Positions 53,296 through 62,031 of a DNA stretch of 64,000 bases are shown piece by piece. The position numbers and the translations under genes were made by a program. The notes below the pieces were generated by a model. It was not told where the DNA came from and made no database searches. It saw only the letters and a list, made by a program, of their open reading frames with translations. Every line of letters starts with the position of its first letter. Positions within the stretch are counted from its first letter, which is position 1. Source of the stretch: Bradyrhizobium sp. C9 (GTDB lineage: Bacteria; Pseudomonadota; Alphaproteobacteria; Rhizobiales; Xanthobacteraceae); the NCBI RefSeq assembly GCF_002532045.1, contig NZ_NWTG01000018.1, positions 99,536 to 163,535 of the forward strand, in the 5' to 3' direction.

Positions 53296-53839
53296 CGCCA
53301 AGAAAAAACTTCCCACCGCCGTCGAGCGCTTCATCCTGCATTGGGGCGACATGGGCGACGAATGGGGCGTCAACCGCTCGGTCAGCCAGATCCACGGGCT
53401 GCTCTACCTCGCCGAAGCGCCGATGACCGCGGAGGACATCGCCGACACGCTCGGCATGGCACGCTCCAATGTCTCCAATTCGATCAAGGAATTGCTGTCT
53501 TGGGGATTGATCCGGCGGGTGCCGATCCTCGGCGATCGCCGCGACCATTTCGAGGCCGAGACCGACATCTGGGAGGTCGCGGCGAAGATCGCGGCCGGGC
53601 GCAAGGAGCGCGAGATCGATCCCGCGCTGGCAGCGCTGCGCGCCTGCGTCTCCGACGCGGCCGACGATCCCGCCATCAGCCCGCTCGCCAGCAAGCGGCT
53701 GAAGGAGATGCTGACATTCACCGAACTGGTCGACCGCTGGTACACGCAGATGCTGAACGTGCCGCGGCCACGCCTGGTCGCGTTGATCAGGCTCGGCGAG
53801 AAGATCGTGAGTTTCCTGCCGACAGGCAGAGCCAAATAG
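53282..53839 (+). CDS. GbsR/MarR-type transcriptional regulator
   Basis: 185 aa from the ATG at 53282, which sits at the centre of a perfect palindrome. An in-frame ATG 108 nt upstream (53174) is possible, but the extra residues look non-coding. The winged helix reads RSVSQIHGLLYLAEAPMTAEDIADTLGMARSNVSNSIKELLSWGLIRRVPILGDRRDHFEAE, typical of the GbsR/DUF2087-like branch of MarR proteins. A long C-terminal helix region follows (dimerisation). The overlap of operator and start codon predicts autorepression. The next two genes, 26 nt downstream and overlapping, are probably in its operon. Confidence 0.85.
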   Translation: MTEISAKKKLPTAVERFILHWGDMGDEWGVNRSVSQIHGLLYLAEAPMTAEDIADTLGMARSNVSNSIKELLSWGLIRRVPILGDRRDHFEAETDIWEVAAKIAAGRKEREIDPALAALRACVSDAADDPAISPLASKRLKEMLTFTELVDRWYTQMLNVPRPRLVALIRLGEKIVSFLPTGRAK

Positions 53840-53865
53840 GGGCGGCGGCGTAACGGGAGTGTGCG

Positions 53866-54531
53866 ATGGCGTCAGCAAGGATATCGACCTTAAAGACAGC
53901 GCCGGCTTCCGATACGAAACTGCTCGACGACCATCGCTTCCGCGCGTTGCTGCCGGACGAGGATTGGGGCCGCCTGCCGGTCGCGATCTGGCGCCGCTTC
54001 TCGAAGCGGTTTGAGGACGGCAACACCGTCGTCTATGTCGGCGAGGTCGAGGAAGCCTCGAGCAGCCGCGCCGGCTGGTGGCTGGCACAGGCCGCGCGGC
54101 TGATCGGCGGACCGCTTCCGACCGGCACCGAGACCGGCGTGCCGATGATCGTCACGGTCACCGAGGACGCCGCCAGCGGCGGCCAGATCTGGACCCGCAT
54201 CTGCGCGCGCCGCGACGGGTTTCCGCAGGTGATTCATTCCGCCAAGCGCTTTGCCGGGCCGACCGGCCTCGAGGAGTATGTCGGCTTCGGCGTCAGCATG
54301 GCGCTGCGGATCGCGGTCGAGCACGAGGCGCTGGTGTTTCGCAGTGTCGGCTATTCGCTGCGGCTCGGGCCGTTTCGGATGCAACTGCCCGAATGGCTCA
54401 CGCCCGGCGATCTCACCGTGACCCATTCCGATCTCGGCTGCGGCGACTTCCGCTTCACGCTGGAGATCATCCACCCGCGTTTCGGCCGGCTGATCCGTCA
54501 GTCCGCCGTGTTCAGGGAGGCCTCGTCATGA
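53866..54531 (+). CDS. DUF4166 domain protein
   Basis: 221 aa. Residues about 25-215 match DUF4166: FRALLPDEDWGRLPVAIWRRFSKRFEDG, YVGEVEEASSSRAGWWLAQAARLIGGPLP, then GQIWTRICARRDGFPQVIHS. DUF4166 is often fused to saccharopine-dehydrogenase or SDR-type proteins, but here it is a separate gene next to one. Function unknown; lipid or redox modification is a guess from context. Its stop overlaps the ATG of the next gene (ATGA). Confidence 0.85.
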   Translation: MASARISTLKTAPASDTKLLDDHRFRALLPDEDWGRLPVAIWRRFSKRFEDGNTVVYVGEVEEASSSRAGWWLAQAARLIGGPLPTGTETGVPMIVTVTEDAASGGQIWTRICARRDGFPQVIHSAKRFAGPTGLEEYVGFGVSMALRIAVEHEALVFRSVGYSLRLGPFRMQLPEWLTPGDLTVTHSDLGCGDFRFTLEIIHPRFGRLIRQSAVFREASS

Positions 54532-55964
54532 CGCCGCTGCTGTGGACTTTGGTCGCCATCCAGATCGCGATGGGCGCCTTCGACACCTTTTATCACCACG
54601 AATTCACTGAGCGGCTGGCCTGGCGTCCCTCGCAGCGCCATGAGCTGCAGCTGCACAGCGTGCGGAACTTGCTCTATGCGCTGCTGTTCCTCGTGCTCGG
54701 ATGGCTTCAGGTGCACGGCATTCTCGCGATCGCCGTCATGGTCGTGCTGGTCATCGAGGTCGTCATCACGCTGATGGATTTCGTCGAGGAGGATCTGAGC
54801 CGAAAGCTGCCGCCGAGCGAGCGGATCAATCATACGCTGCTGGCGATCAACTACGGCGCCATCCTCGTGCTGCTGGTTCCAGTGCTGATCCACTGGGCGA
54901 TGCTGCCGACGGCTGTGGTGCCGGCTTATGCGGGTCTGCTGAGCGTATTCGCAACCGCCGCGGCCTTCGGCGCCGCGCTGTTCGGTGCGCGCGATTTCGC
55001 CGCTGCCAGGCGGCTGGGGCGGATGTCCAGCGTGCCGGCCGCCACCTTGGTCGAGAAATTGCCGGCGCGGCAGACCGTGCTTGTCACCGGCGCGACCGGT
55101 TTTATCGGCAGCCGTCTCGTCGCGGGCCTCACCGCATCCGGCCATCAGGTGATTGCGCTGATCCGCAATCCGGCGAAGGCCGGGGTGCTGTCGCCGCCGG
55201 TGACGCTGATTACGAGCCTCGACCAGCTGCCTGCCGACAGAGGGATCGACGCCATCGTCAATCTCGCGGGCGAGCCGATCGGCAACGGTCTTTGGACGGA
55301 GGCCAAGCGCCGCAAGATCATCGCCTCCCGTGTCGACATGACGGCCGAGGTCGTCAGGCTGATCGCGCGGCTCGAACGCAAGCCGACGGTGCTGGTGAGC
55401 GGCTCCGCGATCGGCTGGTACGGGCTCTGGCAGGACCAGGTGCTGACGGAGTCGGCGAAATCCCATGCCTGCTTCAGTCACGAACTGTGCGAGGCCTGGG
55501 AGAATGCGGCGAAGCCAGCCGCCGGTTACGGCGTGCGCGTGGCGTATTTGCGGATCGGTCTCGTGGTCGGCACCGACGGCGGTTTCATCACGCGGATGTT
55601 GACGCCGTTCGAGTTCGGTCTCGGCGGCCCGCTCGGCTCGGGCAAGCAGTGGATGTCGTGGATCGAACGCGACGATCTGGTGCGCCTGATCGCGCATGTG
55701 ATCGCGAAGCCGGAGCTCTCAGGCCCGATCAATGCGACCGCGCCGATCCCGGTGACCAATACGAGATTCACCGAGGAGCTGGGGCGGCGCCTGCATCGGC
55801 CCGCGATCTTCCGCGTGCCGGCTGCGCTGCTCCGTGCCGTCGGCGGGGACTTCGCAAACGAGCTGTTGCTCGGCGGTCAGCGCGTGCTGCCGAACAAGGC
55901 GCTGAGCAACGGCTTTGTGTTCCGCCACGAGACTCTGCGCAGCGCGTTCGAGGCGATCTTGTGA
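54528..55964 (+). CDS. Membrane domain fused to TIGR01777-type SDR epimerase
   Basis: 478 aa from the ATG at 54528 overlapping the DUF4166 gene's stop. Residues 1-160 hold four membrane segments (LLWTLVAIQIAMGAFDTFYHHE, LLYALLFLVLGWLQVHGILAI and others). From about residue 185, VLVTGATGFIGSRLVAGL starts an extended SDR of the TIGR01777 family (IVNLAGEPI, SGSAIGWYG, WMSWIERDDLVRLI). The fusion of a four-helix membrane module to this epimerase is uncommon in my experience. The pair with DUF4166 and the GbsR-like regulator suggests an envelope-lipid or redox function. Confidence 0.85.
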   Translation: MTPLLWTLVAIQIAMGAFDTFYHHEFTERLAWRPSQRHELQLHSVRNLLYALLFLVLGWLQVHGILAIAVMVVLVIEVVITLMDFVEEDLSRKLPPSERINHTLLAINYGAILVLLVPVLIHWAMLPTAVVPAYAGLLSVFATAAAFGAALFGARDFAAARRLGRMSSVPAATLVEKLPARQTVLVTGATGFIGSRLVAGLTASGHQVIALIRNPAKAGVLSPPVTLITSLDQLPADRGIDAIVNLAGEPIGNGLWTEAKRRKIIASRVDMTAEVVRLIARLERKPTVLVSGSAIGWYGLWQDQVLTESAKSHACFSHELCEAWENAAKPAAGYGVRVAYLRIGLVVGTDGGFITRMLTPFEFGLGGPLGSGKQWMSWIERDDLVRLIAHVIAKPELSGPINATAPIPVTNTRFTEELGRRLHRPAIFRVPAALLRAVGGDFANELLLGGQRVLPNKALSNGFVFRHETLRSAFEAIL

Positions 55965-55974
55965 GGAGGGCGAG

Positions 55975-56400
55975 ATGTCCAGCACTTGTTCCCGCGCATT
56001 CGGAAGTTGGCTCGCAGGATGCGGAGCCGCAACTGCAGTGATTGCTGCAATCGGTCAGACCGTGCTCATGTTTGCGTCGCACGGCGATCTCGCCCGGTTG
56101 CTGTACGGAATCCTTGTGCTCATGCTGCCCTCGGCCGTGATCTTCGTCGTCACATGTGTGCTGACCGCCGTTCCCGCGGCGATCGTGATCTGGCTGAGCG
56201 AGGAGTTCGAAATCCGATCCGCGGGGTTCTTCGCCGGTGCAGGTGCCGCGATCGGCGCATTGAGCATCACGGTGCTGCTGTGGTCCCCGGCCGTCTGGAC
56301 ATCCGGACTTGTCTGTCTGTTCGCCGCCGCCGGATTTGTCGCCGGCTTGACCTACTGGTTTGTCGTAAGAGAGCTGGAAGCCGCCGAGCATTCCTTGTGA
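55975..56400 (+). CDS. Four-helix membrane protein, unknown function
   Basis: 141 aa from the ATG at 55975 (GGAGGG 4 nt upstream), 10 nt after the preceding stop, hence the same operon. Four hydrophobic segments: WLAGCGAATAVIAAIGQTVLMF, LYGILVLMLPSAVIFVVTCVL, AGFFAGAGAAIGALSITVLLW and LVCLFAAAGFVAGLTYWFVV. No family recognised. Confidence 0.75.
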   Translation: MSSTCSRAFGSWLAGCGAATAVIAAIGQTVLMFASHGDLARLLYGILVLMLPSAVIFVVTCVLTAVPAAIVIWLSEEFEIRSAGFFAGAGAAIGALSITVLLWSPAVWTSGLVCLFAAAGFVAGLTYWFVVRELEAAEHSL

Positions 56401-56419
56401 CGCCGCCGTGCGCGCGACA

Positions 56420-57277
56420 CTAGGCTGCAGATGCAATGCTCCGGAACGTCGCAGCCAGCGTCCGCAATGCCGCGAGCTTCGCGGGATCGCTGACCTTCGA
56501 ATGCAGCATCGCCTTTGACGTGCCGAGCCGCGGCAGCTTGTGCGTAGGCCCAATGTCGATCAAACCCGGCGGCGCGATGCGGCGGACGAGCGGCGCGACC
56601 GCAAGGCCTGCGAGCGCGGCTGCGACCACGGCGGTGACGCCGCCGCCGACGAAGCTTTCGGTCCAGGCGATGCCGGCCTTGTCGAGCGCGCGCACGGCCA
56701 GCGCGCGTACTCCGCAGGGCGGCGCCAGCGTTGCCAGCGGCAGCGCATCGCCGCGCGGCCAGACGAAGCGCCTGGCGGCGAACCAGCCGAATTCGTCTTC
56801 AGTCAATTTCTCGCCGCCACGCCGGCTGCCTTCCTGGCGCACGATCACCGCGTCGAGTTCGCCGGCATCGTAGGCGTCGAGCATCTCGCGCGAGAAGCCG
56901 ATGGTTACAGATAGCGCAAGCTGCGAGGCCATCGCGTGCAGCCGCTCCAGCAGCGGCACCAGCTCCGGACCCGCGGCGTGATCGCTGATCCCGAGCGTGA
57001 GTTGCTGCCGCGCCGGCGCCTCGCCGGACAATGCGCGGTCATGCACCTCGATCAGCGTGCGGGCGTGATGCAGGAACGCCGCGCCATCGGCAGTGAGCCG
57101 CACCGCGCGCGGCGAGCGCTCGACCAGCCGCTTGCCGAGCACGGTTTCGAGCCGCTGCAATTTCATGCTGATCGCCGCCTGCGTGGTGCCGAGCGCCTCG
57201 GCGGCGCGGGTGAAGCCCTGCAGCTCAGCGACGAGGAGGAAGGCCTGCACGGTGTCGATATCGAGCGTCGCGGTCAT
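56420..57277 (-). CDS. LysR-family transcriptional regulator
   Basis: 285 aa from the ATG at 57277. N-terminal winged HTH (TVQAFLLVAELQGFTRAAEALGTTQAAISMKLQRLETVLGKRLVERS), linker helix and a periplasmic-binding-like effector domain. Divergent from a tautomerase gene 114 bp away that it probably regulates. The effector is unknown. Confidence 0.9.
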   Translation of the reverse strand: MTATLDIDTVQAFLLVAELQGFTRAAEALGTTQAAISMKLQRLETVLGKRLVERSPRAVRLTADGAAFLHHARTLIEVHDRALSGEAPARQQLTLGISDHAAGPELVPLLERLHAMASQLALSVTIGFSREMLDAYDAGELDAVIVRQEGSRRGGEKLTEDEFGWFAARRFVWPRGDALPLATLAPPCGVRALAVRALDKAGIAWTESFVGGGVTAVVAAALAGLAVAPLVRRIAPPGLIDIGPTHKLPRLGTSKAMLHSKVSDPAKLAALRTLAATFRSIASAA

Positions 57278-57289
57278 GATCAATAATGG

Positions 57290-57320
57290 TTATCATTGCT
57301 ATCCAGATAGATAAGATACC
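57290..57320. promoter_or_regulatory. Candidate LysR operator
   Basis: Between the divergent LysR and tautomerase genes: CTATC-CA-GATAG (57299-57310) with TTATC and GATAA arms flanking (57290-57294, 57310-57314). It fits the dyadic T-rich to A-rich type of LysR sites, but the arms do not share a centre exactly. Confidence 0.35.
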
Positions 57321-57391
57321 AAGATGACGCGCGAAGGTCTAGCTAGAGGAGGCGCGATTGACCGCGCCAACCGAATTCAAGGAGACCGATC

Positions 57392-57817
57392 ATGCCGCTC
57401 ATCACCGTCACCTACGCGACCTCCCGCCAGTCGCCGTCGCTGAAGTCCGACATCGCCGCCGCGGTGTCGGAACTGACCGCAGGGATTCTGCACAAGGACC
57501 CCAAGGTCACCGCAATCATCGTGAAGTCGGCCGACGCCGCCGACTGGTTCGCCGGCGGCAAGTCGCTCGCCGAGCAGGGGCTCGCGAGCTACTGGCTCGA
57601 CGTCCATGTCAGCGAAGGCACCAACACCAAGGACGAGAAGGCGGCCTATCTCGCGGCGCTGTTCAAGCGGATGGGCGAATTGCTCGGGCCGCTCCACACC
57701 GAGAGCTATGCCCATGTCGACGAGGTGAAGGGCGATGCCTATGGCTTCGGCGGCCTCACCCAGGAGCGCCGCTACATCGCCGGCAAGCTCGAGGTCGCGC
57801 CGCAGAAGGCGGCGTAG
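57392..57817 (+). CDS. Tautomerase-superfamily protein
   Basis: 141 aa from the ATG at 57392 (AAGGAG 6 nt upstream). After Met removal the protein starts with Pro (PLITVTYATSRQS), the catalytic general base of the 4-oxalocrotonate tautomerase superfamily. The second half contains a DVHVSEGTNTKDEKAAYLAALFKRM stretch, so it is a longer, two-unit form rather than the 62-residue 4-OT. It may act in aromatic degradation or isothiocyanate/keto-acid chemistry. Probably controlled by the divergent LysR. Confidence 0.82.
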   Translation: MPLITVTYATSRQSPSLKSDIAAAVSELTAGILHKDPKVTAIIVKSADAADWFAGGKSLAEQGLASYWLDVHVSEGTNTKDEKAAYLAALFKRMGELLGPLHTESYAHVDEVKGDAYGFGGLTQERRYIAGKLEVAPQKAA

Positions 57818-57820
57818 GTC

Positions 57821-58549
57821 CTATGAGGTCGCTTCCGGCAGGCGCGCTGCGGTGTCGCCGAACACCTCGGCAAATGCCTGCCGGAGCGCGATGTCGACAT
57901 CGGTCATCGTGACCGGCAGCCCGAGATCGACCAGCGAGGTGACGCCGTAGCGCGGATCGACCACGCCGCAGGGCACGATCGCCTGGAAGTGCGAGAGGTC
58001 GGGCTCGACATTGATCGCGATGCCGTGGAACGAGACCCAGCGGCGCAGCCGCACGCCGATCGCGGCGATCTTGTCCTCATGGCCCGGCCCCTTGTCAGGG
58101 CGTTTCACCCAGACCCCGACGCGGTCCTCGCGGCGCTCGCCGCGGACGTTGAAGGCGGCCAGCGTCCGGATGATCCATTCCTCCAGCGAGGCGACATAGG
58201 CGCGCACATCCGGCCGGCGCCGCTTGAGGTCGAGCATCACATAGGCCACGCGCTGGCCCGGGCCGTGATAGGTGACCTGGCCGCCACGGCCGCTCTGGAA
58301 GGTCGGAAAGCGCGGAGCCAGCAGATCGTCCGCCTTGCCGCTGGTGCCGGAGGTGTAGAGCGGCGGATGCTCGAGCAGCCACACCAGTTCCGTTGCCTCG
58401 CCGGCGGCGATCGCCGCCACCCTTGCGTCCATTGCGGCCAGAGAATCGGGGTAGGGCACCGGACGGTCCGCGATCCGCCATTCGACCGCTTCGCCGCCCG
58501 CAGGACGCGCAAAGGTCGTCAAATCGAGGCTTTGGCGGTCGTTAACCAT
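57821..58549 (-). CDS. lipB: Lipoyl(octanoyl) transferase LipB
   Basis: 242 aa from the ATG at 58549. PPLYTSGTSGKADDLL, GRGGQVTYHGPGQRVAYVMLDL, then IAAIGVRLRRWVSFHGIAINV (catalytic Lys just before) and IVPCGVVD (catalytic Cys) are the LipB signature. It moves octanoyl from acyl carrier protein to E2 and GcvH subunits in the cytosol as the first step of lipoate synthesis. lipA is not in the window. Confidence 0.95.
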   Translation of the reverse strand: MVNDRQSLDLTTFARPAGGEAVEWRIADRPVPYPDSLAAMDARVAAIAAGEATELVWLLEHPPLYTSGTSGKADDLLAPRFPTFQSGRGGQVTYHGPGQRVAYVMLDLKRRRPDVRAYVASLEEWIIRTLAAFNVRGERREDRVGVWVKRPDKGPGHEDKIAAIGVRLRRWVSFHGIAINVEPDLSHFQAIVPCGVVDPRYGVTSLVDLGLPVTMTDVDIALRQAFAEVFGDTAARLPEATS

Positions 58550-58609
58550 TAGCTAACCCTAACGTGGTCAGGTGAACCCACAATTTAGTTCCCGTTCGGC
58601 GGTTCAGAA

Positions 58610-58855
58610 GTGCCCACCCTCGATAAAGTCAGCGTTGATCTCATGGTGGTCCTCGGCACGACCACCATGCCGATTCACCAGGTCATGCGGCTGTCCCGCG
58701 GCGCCATCATCGAACTGGATGCCACCGAGGCCGACGAGGTCAAGATCCTCGCCAACAACCTGCCGGTGGCCAGCGGCGTCGTCCTGGTCGACCGCAACCG
58801 GATTGCGGTCGAGGTCAAGCAGATGCTGCCGAAATCTCCCGGGGTTCGCAGTTAA
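58610..58855 (+). CDS. Orphan FliN-like (SpoA domain) flagellar switch protein
   Basis: 81 aa from a GTG at 58610. The whole protein is one SpoA/FliN C-terminal domain: VSVDLMVVLGTTTMPIHQVMRLSRGAIIELDATEADEVKILANNLPVASGVVLVDRNRIAVEV. Typical FliN is longer (over 100 aa). FliN forms the C-ring that switches flagellar rotation. No other flagellar gene is in the window; it lies between lipB and tRNA-Leu. It may be a second FliN or a divergent paralogue. Confidence 0.82.
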   Translation: MPTLDKVSVDLMVVLGTTTMPIHQVMRLSRGAIIELDATEADEVKILANNLPVASGVVLVDRNRIAVEVKQMLPKSPGVRS

Positions 58856-58947
58856 TTCACGCATCAAGCGCCTTGTCCCTGCATCCGTGATTTGTTACAT
58901 GGCCCCCTCGATGCGGCGGCGCCTTAGGGTTCCATCCGACATCCTTA

Positions 58948-59032
58948 GCGCTCGTGGCGGAATTGGTAGACGCGCTGCCTTGAGGTGGCAGTGGGTAACA
59001 CCGTGGGGGTTCGAGTCCCTCCGAGCGCACCA
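58948..59032 (+). tRNA. tRNA-Leu (anticodon GAG)
   Basis: 85 nt including CCA. Acceptor GCGCTCG/CGAGCGC, D loop GGAATTGGTAGAC, anticodon arm CTGCC-TTGAGGT-GGCAG (GAG), long variable arm, T arm with TTCGAGT. Reads CUC and CUU. No integrase or att-like duplication is visible around it. Confidence 0.96.
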
Positions 59033-59271
59033 CACCTCAGTTGATCCTTGAAATCGCTGGATTTTTCGACGAACTGGCCGGGCCGGCTCCGCGCCCTCGG
59101 GCAGGATCGGCGAATGCCGTCGGCTGACGTGAGGCGCCGGTCGATGCGGTCCTGTAACACCGCTCAGGTAGATTCGCGGATGCATGGCCTCTTGGGCGCG
59201 GCGCTGCCGACCGGAGGCGGCCGCTTTCTCCCGATCGCGCGGCCGCAAGCCAGCCCCACCCGGAGTGCCTG

Positions 59272-59646
59272 ATGATCTTTGCCAGCTACGCCTACCGTAT
59301 CCTCTCCAACTTCGTGTTCCTGGGGCTGGTCTATTTCACGCTGAACCTGCTGGAGAAATACGAGCAGCGCGCGACGGTCGCGATCCTGGTTCTGGTCTAT
59401 GCGACGATGCATGCCCTCTCGGGCCTGCGCTCGTTCTATTTCTTCCAGCGGATCGAGCGCCTCGAAGGCGAGACGCGGCGGCTGGCGGCTGCGGCCGGTG
59501 AGGGGCCCAACGCTGCGGCCTCGCGCAAGCAGATCGTCGCCGATGTCACCGAGCTCAGGCATGCCGGCGAGATCAAATCCTATATCGACATCTTCTTCCT
59601 GGCGCTGGTGATCCTGCTCTGCGTCGCCAAGATCGTGGTCAGCTAG
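59272..59646 (+). CDS. Conserved membrane protein of unknown function
   Basis: 124 aa from the ATG at 59272. Three membrane segments (IFASYAYRILSNFVFLGLVYF, ATVAILVLVYATMHALSGL and ILSIDIFFLALVILLCVAKIVV-like end) separated by a charged helix (RIERLEGETRRLAAAAGE). No domain recognised. It is convergent with the deacetylase gene, 9 nt apart. Confidence 0.75.
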   Translation: MIFASYAYRILSNFVFLGLVYFTLNLLEKYEQRATVAILVLVYATMHALSGLRSFYFFQRIERLEGETRRLAAAAGEGPNAAASRKQIVADVTELRHAGEIKSYIDIFFLALVILLCVAKIVVS

Positions 59647-59655
59647 ATCGCGGCT

Positions 59656-61035
59656 CTAGTCAGGCACGCGCTTGCCGGCCGCCGAGGCCTCGGCGCGCGG
59701 GGTACGCTTGGCGACGTGGACCGACGCGTTGCTCGCGGCCGGCGGCACGACGTGCAGCGGCGCGCCGTGGAGCCGGCCATGAGCGGCAGCCGGGATCTGA
59801 TGCGCGGCCTGCTTCGGATGCCTGGCCTGGCGCGCCGAGATCGCCTGCGCGCGTGGTGCGCCTACGCCGGGGACAGCAGCTGCCGCGCGCTGTGCGAGGC
59901 GGCGATCGGCCGCTGAGCGGGCCGCGAGCAGGGTCAGATCCAGCGCTTCGGGAACGCGAAACACGTCAGCCGCCGGAACCGGCAATGTCGCAATCGATGC
60001 GAGCTGGGTGAGCTGCGGCTGCGGCCACGCCGTGCGGACGGATGCGCCGACGCGCGCGCGCTGCGCGTGATCGAGGACGTCGGCATCGCGCCAATCCAGG
60101 TCGGCAAACACCGGCGCCGGCAGCGTCCGCGTCGCGGTGAACACGAAGTTCGGAATTTTGGGCCAGCGCGTAATCGCGACCGTCTCGGTCGGCGGACGCA
60201 TGAACCATTGCTGCGGCTCGGTCGGCGTCGCCGGGCGGTCCGCGGTTGCGGGCACGACATGGACGATGCGGTAGCCGCGCTCCTTCAGCGTGTTGAGGAT
60301 GCGCGGCAGCGCCGCGACGGTGCGCGGCTGGATGTCGTGCAGCAGCAGGATGCCCTTGTGCTTGGCTTCGATCCGCTGGATCGCAAGATCGTAGACCCGC
60401 TGCGGCGAGATGTGGCGCCAGTCGTCAGCGGGGAAGTCGGCGCTCCAGACCTGGATGCCCTGCGACGCCAGATAGGCTTCGGGGATCTCGGCGCGCATCA
60501 GGCCGGGAATCCGGAAGAACGGCGCGAGCTTGCTCTTGTCGCCGTTCAGCGCGGCGAGCGTCGAGGCGATGCCGTCGTCGACTTCCTGCCGTACCTTCTC
60601 GAGCGGCATCTTGTTCATCGTCAGCGGATGGTTCTGGCTGTGCGTGCCGACGGTATGCCCGGCAGCGATCAGCTTGCGCACGCCCTCCGGATTGAACCGG
60701 GCCTGGGAGCCGATGGTGAAGAAGGTCGCCTTGACGCACTGGCTGGCGAGAATGGCCAGCACCTGGTTGCTGTATTTCGGCAGCGGCCCATCGTCGAAGG
60801 TCAGCACCACCTCGTGGTCGGCGAGCGGCAGTGTCTCCGGATACTGCATTGTGCCGATCCGCGGATGCTCCCTGGGATCGACGACGATGGTCCGCGAGGT
60901 GCCGAGCGCGTTGGGGTTACCTGGGCAGTCCGCAGCAAGGGCGGCCTGCGGCGTCATGAAGCAGCAGCCCAGCAGTGCCGCGCCGATCACGGTCCGCGAC
61001 CGCTTCCGGATCATCACCAGGACGTTTGCAATCAT
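59656..61035 (-). CDS. Secreted polysaccharide deacetylase (NodB type) with long Ala/His tail
   Basis: 459 aa from the ATG at 61035 with a signal peptide (VIGAALLGCCFMTPQAALAA). CE4 motifs: TFDDGP (metal and base Asp), THSQNH (metal His pair), FFRIPG, SADFPADDW, LLHD. A C-terminal extension of about 190 residues, rich in Ala, Pro and His, follows the domain and has no recognisable fold. Deacetylates N-acetyl or O-acetyl groups on cell-wall or other glycans in the periplasm or outside. Paralogue of the next upstream gene. Confidence 0.88.
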   Translation of the reverse strand: MIANVLVMIRKRSRTVIGAALLGCCFMTPQAALAADCPGNPNALGTSRTIVVDPREHPRIGTMQYPETLPLADHEVVLTFDDGPLPKYSNQVLAILASQCVKATFFTIGSQARFNPEGVRKLIAAGHTVGTHSQNHPLTMNKMPLEKVRQEVDDGIASTLAALNGDKSKLAPFFRIPGLMRAEIPEAYLASQGIQVWSADFPADDWRHISPQRVYDLAIQRIEAKHKGILLLHDIQPRTVAALPRILNTLKERGYRIVHVVPATADRPATPTEPQQWFMRPPTETVAITRWPKIPNFVFTATRTLPAPVFADLDWRDADVLDHAQRARVGASVRTAWPQPQLTQLASIATLPVPAADVFRVPEALDLTLLAARSAADRRLAQRAAAAVPGVGAPRAQAISARQARHPKQAAHQIPAAAHGRLHGAPLHVVPPAASNASVHVAKRTPRAEASAAGKRVPD

Positions 61036-61131
61036 CGAATCTCGGCCGCATTCCAAACGCACTGACGAATCCTTAAGGGCGGCCCCATGAATGCCGCCTT
61101 AACGGTCTGTAATCCAGCTTGGGTGCCGGGT

Positions 61132-61947
61132 TCAATGTGTCCGGTCAGACACGGTCTTCATCGCCGCCGGGACGATGTGGACGATGTGATAATTATGCTC
61201 CTGCAGGTACCTTAGGAAGGCGGGCAGCATCTGCGCTGTTCGCATTTGCGGGTCATGTAGCAGGATAATTCCCTTGCGATGGCCCTCGAGCCGTCCGGTG
61301 AGCAGCTTGAGTTCCTCCTCGGGGGTCATCTTGTTCCAATCGCTGGCCCAGAAATCGGCGCCGAACACCGCGATACCGCGCTTTTCCATGCGATCGAGCA
61401 GGGCGGGCGTCGACTCGAAATAGGGGAACCGGAAGAAGGGCGTGCTCGGGACCGTGCTCGCAGCGCCGCGCAGGGCGGTCTGGACCGCTTCGATCCCCCG
61501 ATTGATGTTCGCCTCGGCCTGATCCGTCGGCATCTTGTTGAGATGCGGATGGTCCCAGGTGTGGTAACCGATGGTGTGGCCGAGGCGGGCGATCTTGCGG
61601 ACCATGTCGGGATGATCGGCTGCATTGCGGCCGACCATGAAGAAGGTGGCCTGCACGCATTCGGTTGCCAGCGCCGTCAGCACCTTGTCGGTAACACCAG
61701 GTGTCGGGCCGTCGTCGAAGGTCAGCACGACCTCGCCATCCCGCAGCGGCAGGGTCTGCGGAAAGCTCTTCTGCCCGACGCGCGGATAGGTCGCAGGGTC
61801 GACCTCGAGCACACGCGAGGTGCCGAGTGCGTCCTTGCGCGGGCATTCGGCGGCCTTCGCCGAGCTGATCAATGCGACGGGTGCGAGCGCAATCAGCGCC
61901 GCGACAATGTTCAGGATCGGTCGCGGTGCGCTCGACATCTTTCTCAT
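61132..61947 (-). CDS. Secreted polysaccharide deacetylase (NodB type), shorter paralogue
   Basis: 271 aa from the ATG at 61947 with a signal peptide ending near SAKAAE. TFDDGP, YHTWDH, FFRFPY, GADFWASDW and LLHDPQ give the same CE4 core as its neighbour, without the long tail. It is transcribed in the same direction, 96 nt upstream of the longer paralogue, so the two probably form an operon produced by tandem duplication. Divergent from mgtE. Confidence 0.88.
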   Translation of the reverse strand: MRKMSSAPRPILNIVAALIALAPVALISSAKAAECPRKDALGTSRVLEVDPATYPRVGQKSFPQTLPLRDGEVVLTFDDGPTPGVTDKVLTALATECVQATFFMVGRNAADHPDMVRKIARLGHTIGYHTWDHPHLNKMPTDQAEANINRGIEAVQTALRGAASTVPSTPFFRFPYFESTPALLDRMEKRGIAVFGADFWASDWNKMTPEEELKLLTGRLEGHRKGIILLHDPQMRTAQMLPAFLRYLQEHNYHIVHIVPAAMKTVSDRTH

Positions 61948-62031
61948 TGCACTGGCCCCCACCGATTAGGTAATCCGTTCCGCACTCATCAGAGCAGTTT
62001 TTCCCCTCCTGTCAAACCGGCGAAACACGGC

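Noticed and set aside
58948..59300. tRNA-Leu as an integration site
   Set aside because: No integrase, no direct repeat of the tRNA 3' end and ordinary genes follow.
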